A DNA stretch of 64,000 bases. It comes from an uncultured Bacteroidales bacterium (lineage in GTDB: Bacteria; Bacteroidota; Bacteroidia; Bacteroidales; P3). Shown here piece after piece: positions 60,082 through 64,000 of the stretch (position 1 is the first letter of the stretch; every line of letters starts with the position of its first letter). The stretch lies in contig ONJY01000004.1 of assembly GCA_900318275.1 (NCBI GenBank), forward strand, positions 1-64,000, given 5' to 3'. A program made the position numbers and the translations under genes. The notes under the pieces were generated by a model. The model was not told where the DNA came from. It worked only from the letters and a program-made list of their open reading frames with translations, and ran no database searches.

Positions 60082-61006
60082 ATACCATAGACCCGTGATG
60101 CTCGCCGAGGCGGTGGATGGATTGAATGTCCGTCCCGACGGCGTGTATGTCGACGTCACCTTCGGTGGCGGCGGCCATTCGCGTGCCATCATGGAGCGCC
60201 TGGGGCCTGAGGGCCATCTGGTTGCCTTCGACCAGGACGAGGATGCGGCGGCGAGAGTGGAGAGTGGAGAGTGGAGCGCGGAGAGTGAGGGTCGGTTTAC
60301 GTTCATCGGCGAGAACTTCCGCTACTTGAAGAGCTATCTGCGGCTGCACGGTGTGCGCCGCATCGACGGCCTGCTGGCCGACCTGGGGGTGAGCAGCCAC
60401 CAGTTCGATGTGGCCGAGCGCGGTTTCTCGACCCGCTTCGAGGGCGAGCTGGACCTGCGCATGGACCGTCGCGGCACCACTACGGCGCGCGACCTGGTGA
60501 ACAACGCCGACGACGAGGAGCTGACGCGCATCCTGCGCCTCTACGGCGAGCTGCCCAACGCTCGCCAGATGGCCAAGGCCATCGTCAAGGCCCGCAGCGA
60601 GCGTGAGATAGCGACCACCACAGACCTGCGCGAGGCCGTGAGCCGCCATCTGCCGCGAGGCATGGAGAACAAATACCTGGCCATGCTCTTCCAGGCGCTG
60701 CGCATCGAGGTGAACGGCGAGCTGGATGCGCTGCGCGAGCTGCTGGTGCAGGCCGCCGAGGTGCTGCAGCCCGGCGGACGCCTGGTGGTCATCAGCTACC
60801 ACTCGCTCGAGGACCGTCTGGTGAAGAACTTCATGCGCAGCGGCAACTTCGAGGGTGTTGTGGAGAAGGACTTTTACGGCAACCCGCTGACGCCGCTGCG
60901 CCAACTGCTGAGCACCGCCGCCTCGCCGGCCGAGGTGGCTGCTAACAGCCGTGCACGCAGCGCAAGGCTCAGGGTGGCCGAGAAACTGGAAACAAAGAAT
61001 CAGTAA
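60071..61006 (+). CDS. rsmH: 16S rRNA (cytosine(1402)-N(4))-methyltransferase
   Basis: 311 aa from the ATG at 60071 (MSSEYHRPVMLAEAV). Motif I is VYVDVTFGGGGHSRAIMERLGPEG. Then LADLGVSSHQFDVAERGFSTRFEGELDLRMD, ATTTDLREAV and the C-terminal VVISYHSLEDRLVKNFMR, all characteristic. Residues about 61-74 (RVESGEWSAESEGRF) are encoded by a 7-bp repeat (60253-60287) between the motif I strand and TFIGENFRYL. The gene overlaps mraZ by 11 bp and shares one base with the next gene. Confidence 0.95.
   Translation: MSSEYHRPVMLAEAVDGLNVRPDGVYVDVTFGGGGHSRAIMERLGPEGHLVAFDQDEDAAARVESGEWSAESEGRFTFIGENFRYLKSYLRLHGVRRIDGLLADLGVSSHQFDVAERGFSTRFEGELDLRMDRRGTTTARDLVNNADDEELTRILRLYGELPNARQMAKAIVKARSEREIATTTDLREAVSRHLPRGMENKYLAMLFQALRIEVNGELDALRELLVQAAEVLQPGGRLVVISYHSLEDRLVKNFMRSGNFEGVVEKDFYGNPLTPLRQLLSTAASPAEVAANSRARSARLRVAEKLETKNQ
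60253..60287. repeat. 7-bp-period tract inside rsmH
   Basis: Units GAGAGTG, GAGAGTG, GAGAGTG, GAGCGCG, GAGAGTG. The same unit occurs in the SpoU methyltransferase gene at 8079. Confidence 0.85.
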
Positions 61007-61443
61007 TGGGTAATAAGTTCAGAGAGAAACCGGCTGCTGAAGAGCCGAAGGTGAAGGTCGAGGAGCCTGTGGTGGAGACGCCGGCTCCGGAGCCTGCCGC
61101 CGCCGAGGTCCCCGAGCCCCGTGGTGACGGGCGTGCCGCCAAGGCGGCGCGCGGCATCGGCCGCGTGCTGGGCGGCGACATACTGGCCGACAAGCTGCTG
61201 CTGCGCCAGATACCGCTGCTGCTGCTCTGCCTCGTCTACCTGCTGCTGATCATCGGCAACCGCTACCGCATAGAGAGCATGAGCCGCGACAAGGCGGCCA
61301 CCGAGGAGCGCATCAACTACCTGCGCGAGCAGCGCATACAGATGCAGAAACAGTATCAGCAGAGTGTGAAGATGTCGCAGATTGCCGACGACCTGAAGGA
61401 GACGGGCGTGGGCATCACGGCAGGACCGCCGTATGAGTTGTGA
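61006..61443 (+). CDS. FtsL-like cell division protein (Bacteroidota type)
   Basis: 145 aa. A long Pro/Glu/Ala-rich cytosolic N-terminus (about residues 1-60), one membrane segment (QIPLLLLCLVYLLLIIGNRY, about 68-87), then a coiled-coil region (RDKAATEERINYLREQRIQMQKQYQQS). This layout and the position between rsmH and ftsI fit the FtsL_2 group. The stop lies inside a 7-bp-period repeat. Start TAATG overlap with rsmH. Confidence 0.85.
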   Translation: MGNKFREKPAAEEPKVKVEEPVVETPAPEPAAAEVPEPRGDGRAAKAARGIGRVLGGDILADKLLLRQIPLLLLCLVYLLLIIGNRYRIESMSRDKAATEERINYLREQRIQMQKQYQQSVKMSQIADDLKETGVGITAGPPYEL

Positions 61444-61467
61444 GTTAAGAGTTATGAGTTAAGAGTT
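61433..61467. repeat. 7-bp-period tract over the ftsL stop and the ftsL-ftsI gap
   Basis: Units ATGAGTT, GTGAGTT, AAGAGTT, ATGAGTT, AAGAGTT. The second unit supplies the TGA stop of the FtsL-like gene. Confidence 0.8.
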
Positions 61468-61492
61468 ATATAAGTATTATTTATATAGAATA

Positions 61493-63751
61493 TTGAAAGA
61501 ACAGGAACATAATAATAAGGACAAGCGTCTGTCGCGGGGGCTCATGGTGCTGTACCTCGTGCTCACGGTGGGTGTGGGATTGGCCATCACGGTGGCTATG
61601 TTCAACATCCAGGTGGTGCACGGCGAGGAGTGGCGCGCCTTGGGCGAACGCCGCGAGGCGGGCCTGCGCAGCGACCCCGCGCGTCGCGGCAACATATACT
61701 CCAGCGACGGCAAGATACTGGCCACCACCGTTACCGAGTGCGACCTGTACCTCGACCTGTACAACGCCATAGAACTCGACGAGCGTGGCAACACCAAGCA
61801 CGACAAGCAGGGCCGTCCTATGGAGACGGGTCCTGTGGTGGACAGCAACTTTAACCTCTACCTCGACACCCTGTGCGCCATGCTTGCCGACGCCATGCCC
61901 GGACGTGACGCCTCCTACTACCGCGAACGCATAGCTGTGGAGCGCTGCAAGGAGCGTCCGCGCCGCTGCTTCCTGGTGCAGAGGGATGTGCCCTACTCGG
62001 TGTGGCTGCAGATCACGCGTCTGCCGGGATGGAGTCGCGGAGTGGTGCGCCAAGTCGACGGCGAGAGTGTGGTGCATCAGGTGCGCGCCCACATCTACGG
62101 CAACATGGCCGGCAACACCATCGGCTTCCGCAACCGCAAGGAGAGCGGTTCGTATACTGGCTTGGAAGGTTACTATGACAGCATACTGCGCGGTCAGGAC
62201 GGTCTGCTCAACTGCCGCCGCCTGACCAAGGGCATCTGGCTGCCCGACGAGCCGCGCGCCAAGAAGGCTGTGGCCCAGCGTACCGACACGTCGGCTATAG
62301 ACACCATCGTGCTGCAGCGCCGTGTGGACGGCCGCAGCATCGTGTCGACCATAGACACCCGCTATCAGGACATCGCCGAGGCGTCGCTGCGCAAGGCGCT
62401 CAACATGTACGGCGGCACGGCGGGCTGCGCCATGCTCATGGAGATGCGCACCGGCTACATGCTGGCCTGCGTCAACCTGGCCGTCGACACCACCGTACAC
62501 GAATACATGGAGCTGCGCGACCGCAACATCGCCGTGAGCGACGTCTACGAGCCAGGCTCCACCTTCAAGACCGTCATACTCACCGCCATGCTCGACGACC
62601 CCGACGTGAAGATAGACACCACCATGCGGCTGCCTGCACGCTACAAGAACTTCGGAGGCAAGTATGGCGAGATCAAGGACGACCACGGCGGATGGGACTC
62701 GCTGACCCTGAAGCAGGTGATAGAGCAGTCGTCGAACGTGGGTATGAGTGAGCTTGGCTGGAAATACTACAACAGCCGTCGCGACACCCTGCGCGCTATG
62801 GTGGAGAAGATGTTCCCCTACGGCAAGATGAGCCCCGACGTGGTGGCGCCCGAGTACAAGACCTACGTCAACAACCTCAACGCCTCGAACCGCGACTTCC
62901 TCAACTTCTGCTACGGCTACTCCACGCGTGTGTCGGCCCTGCAGCTGATAACCTTCTATAACGGCCTCGGTGCTGGAGGGCGCATGGTGAAGCCCCTCTT
63001 CTGCCGAGCTGTCATCGACAACGACGGGAGCCGTCGCGAGATAAAGCCCGTGGTGCTCAACGAGCGCATGTGCGGCAAGCGTACGGCGGCCTTGATGCAC
63101 GACATGCTGGAGGGCGTTGTGGAGAACGGTACCGGCAACAACATCAAGAACACCACCTACGGCATCGCCGGCAAGACTGGCACGGCTGTGCACAGCTACT
63201 CCAACATGCGGCGCTACAACGCCTCCTTTGCCGGCTTCTTCCCCTCGGAGAGCCCGCGCTACACCTGCCTGGTGATGTTGGAGAACATACCTGTCTACGG
63301 TCGTCAGGCCGCCGTAGTCTTCAAGACCATCAGCGACTGTGTGGTGGCTGTCGACAAGAGCCTCAGCGACGGTGCTGTGAAGAGTGTGTGGCCACGCCTT
63401 GAAGAGGACAGCGCTATGGCGCAGCAACGTCCGACGCTCACCAAGGGGCGTGCCAATGACATCAGAGATCTCTACAAGCGCTTCAAGATACCGTTTGTGT
63501 GCGACGACAGCGTGGGCACATGGGTGGCTTACAACAGCGGCGACACGCTGCCGGGCCGCTATGTGGCCTATGAGCCCGTGAGCGGACGTTTGCCCAACTG
63601 CTACGGCATGACCGCTAAGGACGCCATAGCGCTGCTGCACGAGCAGGGGTACAGGGTTAAGGTGAACGGTTACGGCAAGGTGCGCTCGCAGAGCCCCAAA
63701 GCCGGTCAGCCTGCCAAGAAGGGAACTACGGTGGTGCTGGAGCTGAGATAG
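61493..63751 (+). CDS. ftsI: Penicillin-binding protein 3 (division transpeptidase FtsI)
   Basis: 752 aa. Membrane segment LMVLYLVLTVGVGLAITVAMF, dimerisation domain with SDPARRGNIYSSDGKILATT, transpeptidase domain with SxxK in VYEPGSTFKTVIL, SSN in VIEQSSNVGMSE and KTGT in GIAGKTGTAVH, and a C-terminal PASTA domain (LPNCYGMTAKDAIALLHEQGYRVKVNGYGKV). The best start is a TTG at 61493, since no in-frame ATG lies between the preceding stop and the membrane segment except the one inside it. It follows the FtsL-like gene after a 49-bp repeat-containing gap. Confidence 0.93.
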   Translation: MKEQEHNNKDKRLSRGLMVLYLVLTVGVGLAITVAMFNIQVVHGEEWRALGERREAGLRSDPARRGNIYSSDGKILATTVTECDLYLDLYNAIELDERGNTKHDKQGRPMETGPVVDSNFNLYLDTLCAMLADAMPGRDASYYRERIAVERCKERPRRCFLVQRDVPYSVWLQITRLPGWSRGVVRQVDGESVVHQVRAHIYGNMAGNTIGFRNRKESGSYTGLEGYYDSILRGQDGLLNCRRLTKGIWLPDEPRAKKAVAQRTDTSAIDTIVLQRRVDGRSIVSTIDTRYQDIAEASLRKALNMYGGTAGCAMLMEMRTGYMLACVNLAVDTTVHEYMELRDRNIAVSDVYEPGSTFKTVILTAMLDDPDVKIDTTMRLPARYKNFGGKYGEIKDDHGGWDSLTLKQVIEQSSNVGMSELGWKYYNSRRDTLRAMVEKMFPYGKMSPDVVAPEYKTYVNNLNASNRDFLNFCYGYSTRVSALQLITFYNGLGAGGRMVKPLFCRAVIDNDGSRREIKPVVLNERMCGKRTAALMHDMLEGVVENGTGNNIKNTTYGIAGKTGTAVHSYSNMRRYNASFAGFFPSESPRYTCLVMLENIPVYGRQAAVVFKTISDCVVAVDKSLSDGAVKSVWPRLEEDSAMAQQRPTLTKGRANDIRDLYKRFKIPFVCDDSVGTWVAYNSGDTLPGRYVAYEPVSGRLPNCYGMTAKDAIALLHEQGYRVKVNGYGKVRSQSPKAGQPAKKGTTVVLELR

Positions 63752-63779
63752 AAAGGTATAGAATAGATAGATATAATAG

Positions 63780-64000
63780 ATGATATTAAAGAATATAATA
63801 AAAGGGATTGAGGCCGAGGTGCACGGTGCGGCGACGGTGGATGTCAAGGACATTCAGTTTGACTCGCGCAAGGTGGCCGGCGGCACGCTCTTTGTGGCGC
63901 AGCGCGGCACCAAGGTCGACGGCCACACATACATAGCCGGCGCCGTGGAGAAAGGTGCTGTGGCTGTGGTGTGCGAGGAGCTGCCGGAGAGCCTGGCCGA
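63780..64000 (+). CDS. murE: UDP-N-acetylmuramoyl-tripeptide synthetase-type ligase MurE, 3' truncated by the window edge
   Basis: First 73 residues only (MILKNIIKGIEAEVHGAATV). The N-terminal Mur ligase domain reads VKDIQFDSRKVAGGTLFVAQRGTKVDGHTYIAGAVEKGAVAVVCEELPE, the DSR...G-LFVA...DGH pattern of MurE. Located directly after ftsI, as in other division clusters. The rest lies beyond base 64000. Confidence 0.9.
   Translation, partial: MILKNIIKGIEAEVHGAATVDVKDIQFDSRKVAGGTLFVAQRGTKVDGHTYIAGAVEKGAVAVVCEELPESLA

Noticed and set aside
63752..63779. 7-bp-like tract (TAGAATAGATAGATATAATAG) before murE
   Set aside because: Units do not repeat cleanly; could be ordinary AT-rich leader.
61481..63853. 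790-aa open frame on the minus strand opposite ftsI
   Set aside because: Antisense shadow; the ftsI frame carries all transpeptidase motifs.

Overview
The window comes from a Bacteroidota chromosome, most likely order Bacteroidales, with fairly high GC in its genes. Three things point there. Promoters have the Bacteroidota form TTTG, about 19-22 bases, then TAnnTTTG. Gliding/type IX secretion genes are present: gldD, a PorE-like TPR-PD40-OmpA protein and two cargo proteins with C-terminal sorting domains. An S46 dipeptidyl-peptidase and a B12-dependent ribonucleotide reductase also fit. I could not place it to genus. Almost all genes are core housekeeping genes; there is no prophage, IS transposase, CRISPR array or tRNA gene that I can recognise.

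Layout: 1-2.1 kb, end of the ribosomal alpha operon (rpsD, rpoA, rplQ). 2.1-6.9 kb, minus-strand operon thyA, manC-type guanylyltransferase, asnS, ribD, yigZ-like. 7.3-13.5 kb, ECF sigma factor, SpoU methyltransferase, thiL, pcm, gldD, a sugar nucleotidyltransferase and a THUMP-like methyltransferase. 13.5-16.7 kb, rplM-rpsI and rpsB-tsf with leader regions. 16.7-20.7 kb, a lipoprotein, a 6S-like RNA candidate, an RNase H, prmC, a 0.9 kb repeat field and dtd. 20.7-26.2 kb, GxxExxY gene, uvrD-type helicase and a frameshifted nrdJ. 26.7-31 kb, mrdA-rodA-clpX. 31-38 kb, PorE-like protein, miaA, tadA and an envelope lipoprotein set. 38.6-45.6 kb, two T9SS cargo proteins, yicC and apbE. 45.8-59 kb, rlmD, rpmH, secG, RecD-like ATPase, acyltransferase, gpsA, HU, fmt, ribH, an rpoN-M23 fusion and an S46 peptidase. 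59.6-64 kb, start of the division/cell-wall cluster (mraZ, rsmH, ftsL-like, ftsI, murE).

The most unusual content is a set of short-period repeat elements scattered through the window. One class has an 11-bp unit period and usually forms an imperfect palindrome in an intergenic gap (six clear cases plus one non-palindromic tract). One such pair of arms brackets a GxxExxY gene, so that gene may be the cargo or the enzyme behind the family. Other tracts have 7-, 8- or 9-bp periods. They often start right at a stop codon, and several lie in frame inside prmC, rsmH, rnhA and a SpoU methyltransferase gene. Two 176-bp AT-rich copies, spaced exactly 240 bp, carry different arm repeats, but within each copy the two arms match each other. 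Other points of interest are the uninterrupted sigma-54/M23 peptidase fusion, a terminator embedded in the apbE signal-peptide region, the 6S-like RNA and the nrdJ frameshift.
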